Of a DNA stretch of 5,597 bases, positions 5,323 through 5,597 are shown piece by piece. How positions within the stretch are numbered: the first letter of the stretch is position 1; every line of letters begins with the position of its first letter. The notes below the pieces were generated by a model, which had not been told where the DNA came from, searched no databases, and saw only the letters and a list, made by a program, of their open reading frames with translations. The DNA is from Clostridiales bacterium (GTDB lineage: Bacteria; Bacillota; Clostridia; Oscillospirales; Oscillospiraceae). The stretch lies in the NCBI GenBank assembly GCA_017577345.1, contig PITX01000094.1, positions 1 through 5,597 on the forward strand. Reading direction: 5' to 3'. The position numbers and the translations under genes are program-made.

Positions 5323-5597
5323 TTATTCTGCCTTCGGACCTGCGGCGACCAGTGCCTTGCCTGCTTCATTGCCTTCGTACTTTGCGAAGTTCTTAACAAA
5401 GCGGGATGCCAGATCCTTCGCCTTTGCTTCCCATTCGGAAGCGTCAGCATAGGTGTCTCTCGGGTCGAGGATGTTGGTAGCAACGCCTTCAAGCTCGGTG
5501 GGTACTTCAAAGTCGAAATACGGGATCTTCTTGGTGGGAGCGTTGTTGATCGCGCCGGAGAGGATGGCGTCGATGATGCCGCGGGTGTCCTTAATGG
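5323..5597 (-). CDS. pckA: ATP-dependent phosphoenolpyruvate carboxykinase, C-terminal fragment
   Basis: The last 90 residues before a TAA stop; the rest lies beyond the right edge. The segment includes [16 protein letters not shown], then [17 protein letters not shown], then [16 protein letters not shown] and a C-terminal [20 protein letters not shown] stretch ending in [10 protein letters not shown]. The order and wording of these segments, especially the [11 protein letters not shown] signature, are characteristic of the C-terminus of ATP-type PEP carboxykinases. The enzyme interconverts oxaloacetate + ATP and PEP + CO2 + ADP in the cytoplasm; in fermentative anaerobes it often runs in the CO2-fixing, ATP-producing direction, but the direction cannot be told here. 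The nucleotide- and metal-binding parts are outside the window, so catalytic integrity cannot be checked. Its own terminator follows, so it is a separate transcription unit from the sigma operon. Confidence 0.93.
   Translation of the reverse strand, partial: IKDTRGIIDAILSGAINNAPTKKIPYFDFEVPTELEGVATNILDPRDTYADASEWEAKAKDLASRFVKNFAKYEGNEAGKALVAAGPKAE

Overview
The window reads as a chromosomal segment of a Gram-positive, low-oxygen Firmicute, most likely a gut clostridium of the Ruminococcaceae/Oscillospirales type. The evidence is mixed: strong AGGAGG-type ribosome binding sites, an S-layer-homology (SLH) wall-anchoring protein, an ATP-type PEP carboxykinase, moderately high GC for a clostridium, and an ECF sigma/membrane-protein pair of a kind common in that group. 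The taxon is an inference; there is no rRNA gene to fix it.

Layout. (1) 1-230, minus: 5' end of an SPFH/YdjI-like protein, running off the left edge. (2) 231-436: divergent intergenic region with a promoter for each direction and several A/T-tract inverted repeats. (3) 437-1705, plus: M18-family zinc aminopeptidase. (4) 1717-3696, plus: exported protein with three SLH domains, a beta-rich middle, an SH3-like domain and a C-terminal YkuD L,D-transpeptidase domain; it starts 11 bases after the aminopeptidase and is probably cotranscribed. (5) 3705-3743: an 18-bp perfect hairpin between convergent genes, probably a two-way terminator. (6) 4631-5188 and 3756-4634, minus: an ECF sigma factor and a single-pass membrane protein, sharing a 4-base ATGA overlap, preceded by a promoter that itself looks ECF-type. 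(7) 5276-5312: terminator of the next gene. (8) 5323-5597, minus: C-terminus of ATP-dependent PEP carboxykinase, running off the right edge.

How the parts may work together. The sigma/membrane-protein pair is a self-contained regulatory module: the membrane protein probably holds the sigma factor and senses something outside the membrane, and the sigma factor probably activates its own operon. Its other targets are not visible; no second copy of the promoter motif was spotted here. The neighbouring L,D-transpeptidase acts on peptidoglycan and the SPFH protein family has been linked to membrane stress, so an envelope theme is possible, but the convergent arrangement and terminator mean this rests on proximity only. 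The aminopeptidase and PEP carboxykinase are ordinary metabolic genes.

Overall this is mostly a normal chromosomal region. The points most worth a second look are the composite wall-anchored L,D-transpeptidase with an unassigned beta-rich middle, the putative anti-sigma protein with three PepSY-like hairpins and no visible zinc anti-sigma motif, and the predicted autoregulatory ECF promoter. No mobile elements, CRISPR arrays, tRNA or rRNA genes were seen.
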